From: Hyphomicrobiales bacterium
Lineage (GTDB): Bacteria; Pseudomonadota; Alphaproteobacteria; Rhizobiales; Rhizobiaceae
Assembly (NCBI GenBank): GCA_900472295.1
Contig: UCIA01000040.1
Span: 33,442-97,441 of the forward strand
Direction: 5' to 3'
DNA length: 64,000 nucleotides
Part shown: in pieces, positions 1 through 8,798 of the stretch
Layout of the letters: each line of letters starts with the position of its first letter
How positions within the stretch are numbered: the stretch's first letter is position 1
Notes under the pieces: generated by a model
What the model saw: only the letters and a program-made list of their open reading frames with translations
What the model was told of the DNA's origin: nothing
Database searches by the model: none
Program-made: the position numbers and the translations under genes

Positions 1-43
1 CAGAGGGGGGCGCCGTAGGGCGCCGACCTCTAGACGGTAGCGC

Positions 44-1177
44 TCAAGCCCCTGCCCGCTCCATGCCGAGCCTGGCGATGCGGCGCAGTTCATCGATCGG
101 GGTCAGGCCGCCGCTGCGCTCATAGTGCCAGAAGGTCCAGCCATTGCAGGCGTCGAGCCCCTGCACTTCGGCGCCGATCTTGTGGATCGAGCCGGCGCTC
201 TCGCCGATCGCCACCGTGCCGTCGGCGCGGACCTTAGCCGACCAGCGCTTCTTGGCGTCGTAAAGCGTGGCGCCGGGCTGCATCAGCCCGGTGTCGATGA
301 GGCTGACAAAGGCGACGCGCGGCTCGGCGCGCTTGCCGGTGAGCACGGTGAGATCGGCGCTTTCCAGCGGCCGCACCGCGTCGATGCGCTCATTGGCGGC
401 GTCGATATAGGCCTGCTCGCGCTCGATGCCGACGAAATGGCGGCCAAGGCGCTTGGCGACGGCGCCGGTGGTGCCGGAGCCGAAGAACGGGTCGAGCACG
501 ATGTCGCCCGGCTTGGTCGAGGCCATCATGATGCGGGCAAGCAGCGCTTCCGGCTTCTGCGTCGGATGCAATTTGTCGCCATTGTCGTTCTTCAGCCGCT
601 CGCCGCCGGTGCAGATCGGGAACAGCCAGTCGGAGCGCATCTGGATGTCGTCATTCGAGGCCTTCATGGCTTCGTAGTTGAAGGTATAGCCCTTGCCCTT
701 CTGGTCGCGCGAGGCCCAGATCATGGTCTCATGGGCGTTCTGGAACCGGCGGCCGCGGAAATTCGGCATCGGATTGGTTTTGCGCCAGACGACATCGTTG
801 AGGATCCAGAAGCCGAGATCCTGCATCTTGGCGCCGACCCGGAAGATGTTGTGGTAGGAGCCGATGACCCAGATGGTGCCATTGGGCTTTAAAACGCGAC
901 GCGCAGCCAGCAGCCAGGCGCGGGTGAAGGCGTCATAGGCCTCGAAATTCTCGAACTGGTCCCAGTCGTCGTCGACGGCGTCGACCTTGGACTGGTCCGG
1001 CCTATGCAAATCGCCGGCGAGCTGCAGATTGTAGGGCGGATCGGCGAAAATGACGTCGATGGACTTTTCCGGCAGCCGATCGAGCGCGGCAACGCAATCG
1101 CCCTTGAGGATGGTGTCCAGCCACTCGGACTGCTGGGGAGCGTGGGAAAGGTCGGCGAGAAGACGCACGGCAGACAT
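44..1177 (-). CDS. ccrM: CcrM-type adenine-N6 DNA methyltransferase
   Basis: Probable cell-cycle methyltransferase that methylates adenine in GANTC (specificity inferred from the family). The 377-residue protein has the catalytic motif DPPYN at residues 46-50 and the AdoMet motif DPFFGSGTTG near residue 235, the beta-class order with the target-recognition region between them. The last 90 or so residues form the C-terminal extension typical of CcrM (RAMA-like, with LYDAKKRWSAKV and GWTFWHY). Length matches rhizobial CcrM. It is transcribed away from the HAD gene, with a 183-bp divergent intergenic region. A 6-bp GGCGCC hairpin lies just past the stop, before the window edge, but has no U-tract. 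Confidence 0.95.
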   Translation of the reverse strand: MSAVRLLADLSHAPQQSEWLDTILKGDCVAALDRLPEKSIDVIFADPPYNLQLAGDLHRPDQSKVDAVDDDWDQFENFEAYDAFTRAWLLAARRVLKPNGTIWVIGSYHNIFRVGAKMQDLGFWILNDVVWRKTNPMPNFRGRRFQNAHETMIWASRDQKGKGYTFNYEAMKASNDDIQMRSDWLFPICTGGERLKNDNGDKLHPTQKPEALLARIMMASTKPGDIVLDPFFGSGTTGAVAKRLGRHFVGIEREQAYIDAANERIDAVRPLESADLTVLTGKRAEPRVAFVSLIDTGLMQPGATLYDAKKRWSAKVRADGTVAIGESAGSIHKIGAEVQGLDACNGWTFWHYERSGGLTPIDELRRIARLGMERAGA

Positions 1178-1360
1178 GTTTACACCCTAGGCACGCGTTA
1201 CTGTTTACTCCCCGTTATGGTTACCGATCAGCGTAAATATTCGGTGAAGGACGTGGCAGCTCGGGTCGGTTCATTTGCGAAGCTCGGACTGTTGGTGTAT
1301 GCCGCGCCGCCTGAGCCTTGTCGGCTTGCCCCCCTCCTCCTGTGCCAGTTTCGGATTGCC

Positions 1361-2047
1361 ATGCCCCAGCCAGATCTTGTCATTTTCGATTGCGACGGCG
1401 TGCTCGTCGATTCCGAAATCATCGCAGCGCGCGTCGAGGCCGAATTGCTGACCCTCGCCGGCTTCGAAATATCGCCCGAGGAACTCGCGGAAACCTATGC
1501 CGGGCTGACCTTCAAGGACATCATGATGCGGGTCGAGGCGAAGTCCGCCATCCCGTTCCAGGCTTCGATGATCGACCGCGCCGAGGAGCTGGTCGACCGC
1601 AAACTGCGCAGCGACGTGCGCGCCATTGACGGCGTGCGCGAGGCGGTTGCTGCGGTGACAGCGCCGCGCTGCGTCTGCTCGAATTCTCGTTCCGAGCGGA
1701 TCGAATTCATGTTGGAGAAGGTAGGCCTGCTGCCGTTCTTCGCCGGGCGGATTTTTTCGGCGCTGGAGATACCGAGCAAGAAGACCAAGCCGGCGCCCGA
1801 CGTGTTCCTGCTCGCTGCCGAGAAGCTCAACGCCGATCCGGCAAACACATTCGTCATCGAAGATTCCGTGCACGGCGTCGCCGGCGCCAGGGCCGCCGGC
1901 ATGCGCGTCATCGGCTTCACCGGGGCTTCGCACAGCTATCCCGGCCATGCCGACGCGCTGACCGAAGCCGGCGCCGAAACGGTCATCCGCCGCTGGGCCG
2001 AGCTGAAAAGCGTGATTGCCGCGCTGTCGGAGTGGTCGGACGCCTGA
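1361..2047 (+). CDS. HAD-superfamily hydrolase, phosphatase-like
   Basis: Haloacid-dehalogenase-type phosphatase of 228 residues. Motif I is FDCDGVLVDSE near the N-terminus, with the nucleophile and acid aspartates in DCD. A conserved Lys region (SKKTKPAPDVF) and motif III/IV (FVIEDSVHGVAGARAAG) follow. The insert after motif I is the alpha-helical cap seen in beta-phosphoglucomutase and phosphoglycolate phosphatase relatives. The reading frame is open much further upstream, but that part lies antisense to ccrM, so the ATG at 1361, just before the first domain strand, is preferred. The substrate cannot be told from the sequence. Confidence 0.85.
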   Translation: MPQPDLVIFDCDGVLVDSEIIAARVEAELLTLAGFEISPEELAETYAGLTFKDIMMRVEAKSAIPFQASMIDRAEELVDRKLRSDVRAIDGVREAVAAVTAPRCVCSNSRSERIEFMLEKVGLLPFFAGRIFSALEIPSKKTKPAPDVFLLAAEKLNADPANTFVIEDSVHGVAGARAAGMRVIGFTGASHSYPGHADALTEAGAETVIRRWAELKSVIAALSEWSDA

Positions 2048-2053
2048 GCGAGC

Positions 2054-2491
2054 TTACTTCTTGGCCTTGGTCGACTTGGCTCGAGCCGGCTTCTTCTTCG
2101 CCTGATTGAAGGCAATGGCAGCGCGGACGAGTTCTTTCAGCGCATCCGCATCGATCTCCTCGCCTTCGGACACATCGATCGCCCGCCACACCTTGCCGTT
2201 GAGCCCGTTGTTGAACAGCCCGTCGGGGTCCGGCAGGCTGGCGCCGTGCGAAAAGGTCAGCTTCACCTTGTCCTTGTGGGCATTGCCGACGGCAATCATG
2301 CCGTCGCGCGACCACACCGGGCTGCCCATCCACTTCCACTCCTCAACGATCTCGGGATCGGCGTCGAGGATGGTCTTGCGCAGGCTGGCCAAGGTTTTGC
2401 CGCGCCAATCGTCGAGCTCCCGGATTCTGGCGTCTATCCGCTCGGAGGCAGAGGCGCCTCCCTCGTCCTTGTTCGACATGCTGGTCTTCAT
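2054..2491 (-). CDS. DUF1801 domain protein
   Basis: A 145-residue protein of the DUF1801 (YdhG-like) fold. It has an N-terminal helix (RIDARIRELDDWRG), the central block WKWMGSPVWSRDGMI, and KVKLTFSHGASL followed by a charged C-terminus ending in a Lys/Ala-rich tail. The family is common in alphaproteobacteria and has no firm biochemical role. It is the last gene of a leftward cluster and lies 13 bp after a second DUF1801 gene, so the two may be an old duplication. Function is not assigned. Confidence 0.8.
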   Translation of the reverse strand: MKTSMSNKDEGGASASERIDARIRELDDWRGKTLASLRKTILDADPEIVEEWKWMGSPVWSRDGMIAVGNAHKDKVKLTFSHGASLPDPDGLFNNGLNGKVWRAIDVSEGEEIDADALKELVRAAIAFNQAKKKPARAKSTKAKK

Positions 2492-2504
2492 GGTCTGCCT
2501 CCGT

Positions 2505-2963
2505 TCACATCTTCTCGCCGGGCAATCGGCTGGCCTGCTTCACCCAGTTGGCGAAGCGGGCTTCGTCGATGTCTTCGCCTTCATGGATGTCGAGATAGCG
2601 CACTTCCTTTTGCTTGGAACTGCCGGGAGGGACGGGATCGAGCGACGCGCCGCGGAAGAAGGCGACTTTGACGTATCTGGTGAAGCAATGCAGGCTGAGG
2701 AACCAACCCTCGCCCTCGATGCCATAGAACGGCGAGTTCCACTTCACCGCCTTGTAGACGCCGGGGACGGCGAGCTCGATGAGCGCGTCGAGGCGACGTC
2801 CGACATCGCTTTTCCAGCCCGGCATGGCCGCGATATAGGCCTGCACCGGAGCGTCCCCATAGCCCTTCGGGATCTGCGGGTTGCCGCCTGAAAGCAGGGC
2901 CGGCTTGTCCGTCTTGGTTGGGGCCGGCTTTGCGGTCTTCGATCGTCCAGGTGCCTTGGCCAT
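2505..2963 (-). CDS. DUF1801 domain protein, second copy
   Basis: A 152-residue DUF1801 protein. The N-terminal 35 residues are a basic low-complexity leader (Lys, Pro, Ala, Thr). The domain shows VYKAVKWNSPFYG, then VKVAFFRGASL and a run of acidic residues (IHEGEDIDEARFANWV). The neighbouring DUF1801 protein has the same order of blocks. The frame is open upstream into the next gene; the ATG at 2963, only 5 bp past the preceding stop, gives the normal family length. It is probably co-transcribed with the genes on both sides. Biochemical role unknown. Confidence 0.8.
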   Translation of the reverse strand: MAKAPGRSKTAKPAPTKTDKPALLSGGNPQIPKGYGDAPVQAYIAAMPGWKSDVGRRLDALIELAVPGVYKAVKWNSPFYGIEGEGWFLSLHCFTRYVKVAFFRGASLDPVPPGSSKQKEVRYLDIHEGEDIDEARFANWVKQASRLPGEKM

Positions 2964-2968
2964 CGTCG

Positions 2969-3190
2969 CTAACCCTGCGCGCGCTGCTCGCCGCGCGGCC
3001 GGGCGACATAGGGCACCACGAACATGTAGAGGCCGCTGAACAACAGCAGGAAGAGCGGCAGCAGCGGGGAGTAGACCACCCATGCCGGAGGCTGCCCGAA
3101 GGCCATGGTGGCGAAATTGGCGACCACGGTCGCCGTAAAGATGATCGACAGCCAACGATGGCTTTGCCTTATCCACTTGCTCCAGTTCAT
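2969..3190 (-). CDS. Small two-helix membrane protein
   Basis: A 73-residue hypothetical protein with two likely membrane helices, about residues 14-30 (WLSIIFTATVVANFATMAFG) and 37-60 (VYSPLLPLFLLLFSGLYMFVV), and a basic C-terminus. The start is set by a strong GGAGG five bases before the ATG at 3190; a GTG six bases further upstream is inside that Shine-Dalgarno region and is less likely. The gene sits between the VOC and DUF1801 genes on the same strand, so it probably belongs to the ArsR-led cluster. I do not recognise a named family. Confidence 0.7.
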   Translation of the reverse strand: MNWSKWIRQSHRWLSIIFTATVVANFATMAFGQPPAWVVYSPLLPLFLLLFSGLYMFVVPYVARPRGEQRAQG

Positions 3191-3217
3191 TGCCACCTCC
3201 TTTTGAAAACGAACGCC

Positions 3218-3610
3218 TTACCAGCGTGCCAGCTGGGTGATCTGGATGAGATTGCCGCAGTTATCGTTGAGCTGGGCTATGGTCGAGCCGGTCGCTTCGG
3301 TCGGCGCCATGGCGAACGCGCCGCCGCGCTCCTTGATGCGCTCGTAGTCGCCTTTGACGTCGTCGGTGAACAGCATGAGCGCGGGCTGCCCCTGTTTGAA
3401 GATGGCCTGCTGGTAGGCCTTGGCGGCCGGGTTGTCGTTGAGCGCCAGCTGTAGCTCGGTTCCCTCGGGCTCACCGGGTGAGGTTACGGTCAGCCAACGA
3501 AAAGGCCCATTGCTGAAGTCCGCCTTCACGGCAAAGCCCAGCACGTCAGTGTAAAAACGCAGTGCGTTGTCCTGGTTGTCCACATAGACGCTGGTCAGCT
3601 TGATCTTCAT
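3218..3610 (-). CDS. VOC-family (glyoxalase-like) protein
   Basis: A 130-residue single vicinal-oxygen-chelate protein. The first beta-alpha-beta module reads KLTSVYVDNQDNALRFYTD and the second includes PALMLFTDDVKGDYERIKE and ends NLIQITQLARW. The usual metal ligands are only partly conserved (E in GTELQLAL and a C-terminal region without the canonical Glu), so the enzyme activity is open; dioxygenase, glyoxalase and antibiotic-binding members share this fold. Start at the ATG at 3610 is supported by GGAGA just upstream. It follows the SRPBCC gene in what looks like one transcript. Confidence 0.82.
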   Translation of the reverse strand: MKIKLTSVYVDNQDNALRFYTDVLGFAVKADFSNGPFRWLTVTSPGEPEGTELQLALNDNPAAKAYQQAIFKQGQPALMLFTDDVKGDYERIKERGGAFAMAPTEATGSTIAQLNDNCGNLIQITQLARW

Positions 3611-3677
3611 CGATTTTCTCCATTTTATATTCGGTGCCCTGCGATCGGGGCATGGCGCTGAATCGTGTCGGCAGGCC

Positions 3678-4103
3678 TCAATCCGGCTTCGCCAGGACCT
3701 GCTCCAGCTTGGTGAGGAATTGCTGCCACCCGGCCCTGGCGCCGCCATAGGCCTGCTTCTGATCGGCACGGAAGCCCGACTGCTCGACGCGCAGATGGGT
3801 CCCCGTGCTGGTGGGCGTGAGTGTGAACGTCACCACGCTCTTCAGATTGTAGGCGGCATCCTCATGCGCAAAATCCCAGCTGTAGGACAGCGTCCTGTTT
3901 TGCTCGATGGCGAGCACCTCGCAGTCGAGCACGCCGCCCCAGTCGCCCCGAAGATTGAAACTGTGGCCGACGGCAGGCTTGAAATCGTTCTTCATGAGCC
4001 ATTCCTCCATCAGATGCGGCTGCGTCAGCGCGCGCCAGATCTTTTCCACCGGCCACGATATGTCCCGCTCGACGACGACGGTGCGCAGTTCGGGCTTGCT
4101 CAC
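3678..4103 (-). CDS. SRPBCC (AHSA1-like) domain protein
   Basis: A 141-residue START/SRPBCC-fold protein of the Aha1-like group, with the family's opening pattern RDISWPVEKIWRALTQPHLMEEWLM and the closing helix WQQFLTKLEQVL. Such proteins bind hydrophobic ligands and are often encoded directly after an ArsR repressor, as here: its start codon overlaps the ArsR stop by four bases (ATGA), which indicates translational coupling. The ligand is unknown. Confidence 0.88.
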   Translation of the reverse strand: MSKPELRTVVVERDISWPVEKIWRALTQPHLMEEWLMKNDFKPAVGHSFNLRGDWGGVLDCEVLAIEQNRTLSYSWDFAHEDAAYNLKSVVTFTLTPTSTGTHLRVEQSGFRADQKQAYGGARAGWQQFLTKLEQVLAKPD

Positions 4104-4432
4104 TGATCCATCCTCTTCAGCAGGTTCTCGAGATCATCGAAGCGGGCCTCCCAGAACCCGGTCATCTCACTCGTCCAATCATTCAGGGGCGCAAGTGCCG
4201 CGGGCTGCGCGCTGTAATGGGTCTGCCGTCCCGCATGGCGGTCGCGCACCAGGCCGGCCTGCTTCAGGACGCCGAGATGTTTCGACACCGCCGGCTGCGA
4301 GACCCCAGACTGCGCCGTCAGCGCCCCCACGGTCTGCTCACCCTGGCGGCAAAGGCGCTCGAAGATGGCCCGCCGGGTCGGATCGGCAAGCGTTCTAAAC
4401 AGGGCGTCGTGAGCATCTGTCATCGGGATCAA
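4100..4432 (-). CDS. ArsR-family winged-helix repressor
   Basis: A 110-residue ArsR/SmtB-type regulator. It shows the family blocks ALFRTLADPTRRAIFERL, the recognition helix region QSGVSQPAVSKHLGVLKQAGLV and the beta-wing DRHAGRQTHYSAQP. No cysteine pair of the metal-sensing ELCVCDL type is present, so it is probably not a metal sensor but belongs to the SRPBCC-linked subgroup. It heads a leftward cluster running to about 2054 and probably controls it from the 190-bp region upstream. Confidence 0.9.
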   Translation of the reverse strand: MIPMTDAHDALFRTLADPTRRAIFERLCRQGEQTVGALTAQSGVSQPAVSKHLGVLKQAGLVRDRHAGRQTHYSAQPAALAPLNDWTSEMTGFWEARFDDLENLLKRMDQ

Positions 4433-4529
4433 TAACCTGCGAGCTATTGATTGACGTATAACCGACGGGATATGAATGAGTCAAGTGCGCTGGTGAAATG
4501 GATCAGGATTTAAAGCGCGAACGCCGGCC

Positions 4530-4553
4530 CCCTGCAGGTGCTTTCCTGCAGGG
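4530..4553. other. 9-bp perfect hairpin
   Basis: CCCTGCAGG and CCTGCAGGG pair around a six-base loop between the lipoprotein gene and the ArsR gene. There is no U-tract on either side, so a terminator role for the lipoprotein gene is only a guess. Confidence 0.4.
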
Positions 4554-4624
4554 TGTGGTCAAATCATGTTGTCTTTCAACGAGTTGGAGCCGCCGCAAGT
4601 GCAGCGACCAAGTCCGGGCAGTTC

Positions 4625-5350
4625 CTAGTTCGTCGCGGGAGCGCGCTTCTTTCTCTTGCCGGACTTCTTGTCCGCCGCCGCAGGCGCGGTGTCGTCGTAG
4701 CCGGCATAGGCAGTGTAATCCCGGGCTGAGGGCTCGGGGACGACGACGTTGGAATCGGTGAAGACGAACTGGGTGGCGGTCGAGGGGTCGCTGACCTGAA
4801 TCTGATAGGGGTGGACCTGCGAATAAAGCACATCGGGGCCATGCATGACGGCGATGCGGATCGGCATGGTGATGGTACCGGGGGTGAACATCGGCCCCGG
4901 CACGATCTTGCCGGCAACGCCAATCTTCATAGTCAGCTGGCCGTTGGCACGGCTGCAATCGCGGGTCACGTCACTGATCGAGGCCTGGTAGATGATCTTG
5001 GTCGGATCCTTGTCCGGGTCGACGATGGTGCCGTCGGCTGCCGGCTGGGCGGCGGCCTCGGCATCCTGCGCCGGATCAGGCTTTTTCTTTTTCGGCTGCG
5101 GCGCGCCCTTGGCGTAGGTGTTGAAGAAGGCGGTGCCGTCGCGCAGCGTCACTTTCGGGCAATAGGCCAGCAACTGGCTGGCGAGCACCTTGGGGTCCTG
5201 CGGCGGTATTGGCGCATTCGGGTCGGTCTTCTTGCCCAATCCGAGGTTGAGTATGCCATTGTCGCTCGATTGGCAGCCGGCGGCGGCAAGCATAAAGCCG
5301 GTAAGCGCCAGACCCGCGACAAAGCGGCTGTTGAACTTATAAAACGCCAT
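4625..5350 (-). CDS. Secreted lipoprotein of unknown function
   Basis: A 241-residue protein starting with a lipoprotein signal: a basic start, a hydrophobic stretch (FVAGLALTGFMLAAAGC) and a lipobox Cys near residue 26. After it come a Pro/Lys-rich linker (APQPKKKKPDPAQDAEAA) and a beta-rich half with MKIGVAGKIVPGPMFTPGTI, and a basic C-terminal tail (KKSGKRKKRAP). The frame runs on upstream, but the ATG at 5350 places the signal peptide correctly. It is divergent from thrC across about 130 bp. I do not recognise the C-terminal domain. Confidence 0.8.
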   Translation of the reverse strand: MAFYKFNSRFVAGLALTGFMLAAAGCQSSDNGILNLGLGKKTDPNAPIPPQDPKVLASQLLAYCPKVTLRDGTAFFNTYAKGAPQPKKKKPDPAQDAEAAAQPAADGTIVDPDKDPTKIIYQASISDVTRDCSRANGQLTMKIGVAGKIVPGPMFTPGTITMPIRIAVMHGPDVLYSQVHPYQIQVSDPSTATQFVFTDSNVVVPEPSARDYTAYAGYDDTAPAAADKKSGKRKKRAPATN

Positions 5351-5478
5351 GAAACTGCACTTCCCTCTCGCAAAGTTGGTGACGTATAGCAACGCCACGG
5401 CAAAAATGCGACTGAGCCGGCTCGGAAAATTAACCAATTGCCGTGGATGAAACCGACGGCAGCAATGGACTTTTGAAG

Positions 5479-6876
5479 ATGCGCTATGTGAGTACCCGCG
5501 GGGAAGCGCCCGTGCTTGGATTTGCCGACGCGGTGCTGGCCGGGCTCGCCCGCGACGGCGGGCTTTACGTGCCGCAGACATGGCCGCAGTTTTCCGCCGC
5601 CGAAATCCGCGCCATGCGCGGCCTGCCCTATCCCGACCTTGCCATCCGCGTGCTGACGCCGTTCCTCGGCGGCGAGATCGCGCCACCCGTCTTCGAGCGA
5701 CTGGTGCGCGAGGCCTACGCCACCTTCCGTCACCAGGCTGTATGCCCGCTGGTACAGACCGGCCCGAACACCTTCATCCTCGAGCTCTTCCACGGTCCGA
5801 CGCTGGCCTTCAAGGACGTCGCCATGCAGTTGCTCGCCCGGCTGATGGATCATGTGCTGGCCGAGCGCGGCCAGCGCGCCACCATCGTCGGCGCCACTTC
5901 GGGAGATACCGGCGGGGCGGCCATCGACGCCTTTGCCGGCCGCGACCGCACCGACATCTTCGTTTTGTTCCCGCATGGCCGCGTCTCGCCGGTGCAGCAG
6001 CGGCAGATGACGACATCGACCGCCGCCAACGTCCAGGCGCTGGCCATCGAAGGCAATTTCGACGATTGCCAGGGCCTGCTGAAGGACATGTTCAACGACC
6101 ATGCCTTTCGCGATGGGGTGTCGCTGTCGGGCGTCAATTCGATCAACTGGGCCCGCATCATGGCCCAGATCGTCTATTATTTCTCCTCGGCGCTGTCGCT
6201 CGGCGCGCCGGACCGGCCGGTTTCCTTCACCGTGCCGACCGGCAATTTCGGCGACATCTTCGCCGGCTACGCCGCCAAGAAAATGGGCCTGCCGATCGAG
6301 AGGCTGATCATCGCCACCAACGACAACGACATATTGGCGCGCACTTTCGCCACCGGCGAATACCGTACCAAGGGTGTCTTTGCGACGACGTCGCCATCGA
6401 TGGACATCCAGGTATCGTCGAATTTCGAGCGCCTGCTGTTCGAAGCCTCCGACCGCAATGCCGCAACGGTGCGGCGCTACATGGCCGGCATGAAGCAGTC
6501 CGGCGCCTTCACCATCGAAACGGCTGAAATGGCCAGGATGCGCGCAGAATTCGACGCCGGCCGCGCTGATATGGACGAGGTCGCCGCCACGATCCGCTCG
6601 ACGCTGGAAACCAGCAACTACCTGCTCGACCCGCACACGGCCGCCGCCGTGCATGTCGCCGCAGGGAAGGCTGATGGCGCTACCCCTATGGTGGTGCTGG
6701 GCACGGCCCATCCGGCAAAATTCCCGGCCGCCGTCGAAGCGGCCAGCGGCGTCTCACCGGCCCTGCCCGCATGGCTAGGCCACTTGATGACAGCCGACGA
6801 AAAATACACGGTACTTCCATCTGACCTGAAAATGGTGGAAGATTACGTGAGCAGCCACTCAAGGGCAGCGCGTTAG
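5479..6876 (+). CDS. thrC: Threonine synthase
   Basis: PLP enzyme converting O-phospho-L-homoserine to threonine, 465 residues from the ATG at 5479 (MRYVSTRGEAP, the usual rhizobial start). The PLP lysine is in PTLAFKDVAMQ at residue 112. The N-terminal block (GLARDGGLYVP), the phosphate-binding GATSGDTGGAA and VPTGNFGDIFAGY are all present, identifying the long TRSH-type synthase. An upstream in-frame ATG at 5443 would add twelve atypical residues. The M16 peptidase follows after 14 bp, probably in one operon. Homoserine kinase lies elsewhere in the window (thrB). Confidence 0.96.
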   Translation: MRYVSTRGEAPVLGFADAVLAGLARDGGLYVPQTWPQFSAAEIRAMRGLPYPDLAIRVLTPFLGGEIAPPVFERLVREAYATFRHQAVCPLVQTGPNTFILELFHGPTLAFKDVAMQLLARLMDHVLAERGQRATIVGATSGDTGGAAIDAFAGRDRTDIFVLFPHGRVSPVQQRQMTTSTAANVQALAIEGNFDDCQGLLKDMFNDHAFRDGVSLSGVNSINWARIMAQIVYYFSSALSLGAPDRPVSFTVPTGNFGDIFAGYAAKKMGLPIERLIIATNDNDILARTFATGEYRTKGVFATTSPSMDIQVSSNFERLLFEASDRNAATVRRYMAGMKQSGAFTIETAEMARMRAEFDAGRADMDEVAATIRSTLETSNYLLDPHTAAAVHVAAGKADGATPMVVLGTAHPAKFPAAVEAASGVSPALPAWLGHLMTADEKYTVLPSDLKMVEDYVSSHSRAAR

Positions 6877-6890
6877 GGAGTACTTGCCAT

Positions 6891-8183
6891 ATGGGTGTTG
6901 AGGTAAGCCGTCTGTCGAACGGCCTGACAGTCGCCACCGAAACCCTTCCAAGCATGGAATCCGTTGCCCTCGGCGCCTGGGTCAAGTCAGGCGCGCGCAA
7001 TGAGCGTGACGACGAGCACGGAATGGCCCATCTGCTCGAGCATATGGCCTTCAAGGGTACGAAACGGCGAACCGCCTTCGAGATTGCCTCGGAAATCGAG
7101 GATGTCGGCGGCGAGATCAATGCCGCCACCAGCGTCGAGACGACGTCCTATTACGCCAGGGTGCTGTCCAACGACGTGCCGCTGGCCGTCGATATCCTTG
7201 CCGACATCCTGCAGGAATCCGAATTCGATCCGCAGGAGCTGGAGCGCGAGCAGCATGTGATCCTGCAGGAGATCGGTGCGGCGCACGACACGCCCGACGA
7301 TATCGTCTTCGACCGTTTCACCGAGACGGCCTTCCGCCACCAGACGATCGGCCGCTCGATTCTCGGCACGCCGGAAACCGTCAAATCCTTCACTTCCAAA
7401 CAGCTGCACGATTTCATCGAACGCCAATACGGCGCCGAGAAGATGGTGATCGTGGCGGCCGGCGACATCAAGCACGACAATTTCGTGCGCGAGGTCGAAA
7501 AGCAGCTCGGCGGCTTCCGCAGCAAATCCGACAGCACGATGCCGCAATATGCGCAGTATGTCGGCGGCGATTTCCGCGAGGACCGCGACCTGATGGACGC
7601 GCAGATCGTGCTTGGCTTCGAAGGCCGCGCCTATCATGTGCGCGACTTCTATGCCTCGCAGGTGCTGTCGATGATCCTCGGCGGCGGCATGTCATCGCGC
7701 CTGTTCCAGGAAGTCCGCGAAAAGCGCGGCCTGTGCTATTCGGTCTATGCCTTCCACTGGGGCTTTTCCGACACCGGCATTTTCGGCGTTCATGCCGCGA
7801 CCGGGCAGAGCGACATCGCCGAACTGGTGCCCGTCATCATCGACGAATTGCAGAAGGCCGGCGAGAACATCCTGCAGGAAGAACTCGACCGCGCCCGCGC
7901 GCAATATCGCGCCGGCCTGATCATGTCGGCCGAAAGCCCGGCCAGCCGCGCCTCGCAGATCGCACGGCAGCTGCTTCTGTTCGGGCGGCCGATCGCCAAG
8001 GAGGAACTGATGGAACGACTGTCGGCGCTGACCATCGAGCGGCTGACCGACCTGTCGTCACGGCTGTTTTCGACCAAGCCGACGCTTACTGCTGTCGGGC
8101 CGGTGGGTACGCTTGCGCCCTATGAGGCGATCCTCGATTCCCTTGCGGGCACGCAGACCACGGCCCGCAAGCTCGCCGTCTAA
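6891..8183 (+). CDS. M16 zinc peptidase (processing-peptidase-like)
   Basis: A 430-residue M16B peptidase with the inverted zinc motif HLLEH at residues 47-51, preceded by the family's G-AWVKSGARNE block and followed about 76 residues later by the third-ligand region (EREQHVILQEIGAAHD). A second domain carries the R/Y-type motif (LFQEVREKRGLCYSVYAF) of mitochondrial processing peptidase beta subunits. Size and motifs fit a soluble single-chain bacterial enzyme. It follows thrC by 14 bp, an order known in rhizobia. Substrates unknown. Confidence 0.93.
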   Translation: MGVEVSRLSNGLTVATETLPSMESVALGAWVKSGARNERDDEHGMAHLLEHMAFKGTKRRTAFEIASEIEDVGGEINAATSVETTSYYARVLSNDVPLAVDILADILQESEFDPQELEREQHVILQEIGAAHDTPDDIVFDRFTETAFRHQTIGRSILGTPETVKSFTSKQLHDFIERQYGAEKMVIVAAGDIKHDNFVREVEKQLGGFRSKSDSTMPQYAQYVGGDFREDRDLMDAQIVLGFEGRAYHVRDFYASQVLSMILGGGMSSRLFQEVREKRGLCYSVYAFHWGFSDTGIFGVHAATGQSDIAELVPVIIDELQKAGENILQEELDRARAQYRAGLIMSAESPASRASQIARQLLLFGRPIAKEELMERLSALTIERLTDLSSRLFSTKPTLTAVGPVGTLAPYEAILDSLAGTQTTARKLAV

Positions 8184-8198
8184 CCCTCCCAGGCGCCC

Positions 8199-8795
8199 GT
8201 GTTCGCGCTCCCTTTCTTTCGCCGTGACCTGCCGGCACTGAAGGGCGACCGGGTGACGCTGCGCGTGCCGTTCACCAACGACTATCGCGAATGGTCGGCG
8301 GTGCGCGGCGAAAGCCGCGCCTTCCTGGAACCCTGGGAACCGCGCTGGACGCCCGACGAACTCGACCGCACGGCATGGCGGCTGCGCATCAGCCGCTATC
8401 GCGAGGACTACGCGCAAGGAACGGCGATCGCTTTCTTCATCTTCGAGCGGACGAGCGGCAAGCTTGCCGGCGGCATTACGCTCGGCAACATCCGCCACGG
8501 CGTCTCGCAAAGCGGCCATGTCGGCTACTGGATCGGCGAGCGTTTCGGCGGCCGCGGCCTGATGACCGACGCGGTCAAGGTGGTCTGCCGCTTTGCCTTC
8601 GATACGCTGAGGTTGCACCGGATCGAAGCTGCCTGTATTCCCGACAATATCAGGTCGATCCGCGTGCTTGAAAAAGCCGGATTCCGGCGCGAAGGACTCC
8701 TAAGATCCTACCTCAGGATCAACGGCATCTGGCAGGACCATTACCTCTACGCCCGGATCGCGGACGATCCACCGGACGTTGGAATGAAGGGCTGA
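8199..8795 (+). CDS. GNAT N-acetyltransferase, RimJ/RimL type
   Basis: A 198-residue GNAT protein starting at a GTG. The core shows the beta4 block GGITLGNIRHGVSQSGHVGYWIGE, the acetyl-CoA loop RFGGRGLMTDAVK and the helix-strand RLHRIEAACIPDNIRSIRVLEKAGF, as in RimJ-like ribosomal-protein N-terminal acetyltransferases. It follows the M16 gene by 15 bp and precedes the EAL gene by 3 bp, so the three genes are probably co-transcribed. The acceptor (ribosomal protein or other) cannot be told. Confidence 0.9.
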   Translation: MFALPFFRRDLPALKGDRVTLRVPFTNDYREWSAVRGESRAFLEPWEPRWTPDELDRTAWRLRISRYREDYAQGTAIAFFIFERTSGKLAGGITLGNIRHGVSQSGHVGYWIGERFGGRGLMTDAVKVVCRFAFDTLRLHRIEAACIPDNIRSIRVLEKAGFRREGLLRSYLRINGIWQDHYLYARIADDPPDVGMKG

Positions 8796-8798
8796 TTT

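Noticed and set aside
1004..1360. Open reading extension upstream of the HAD hydrolase
   Set aside because: It runs antisense to ccrM and lacks protein-like composition; the conserved domain begins at ATG 1361.
1178..1360. CtrA-like half-sites (GTAACCAT) before ccrM
   Set aside because: Only partial matches to the TTAA-type consensus; too weak to call without comparison to other genomes.
5149..6711. 520-codon minus-strand frame over thrC
   Set aside because: It is a shadow of thrC, with His/Arg/Gly-rich composition typical of antisense reading in high-GC DNA.
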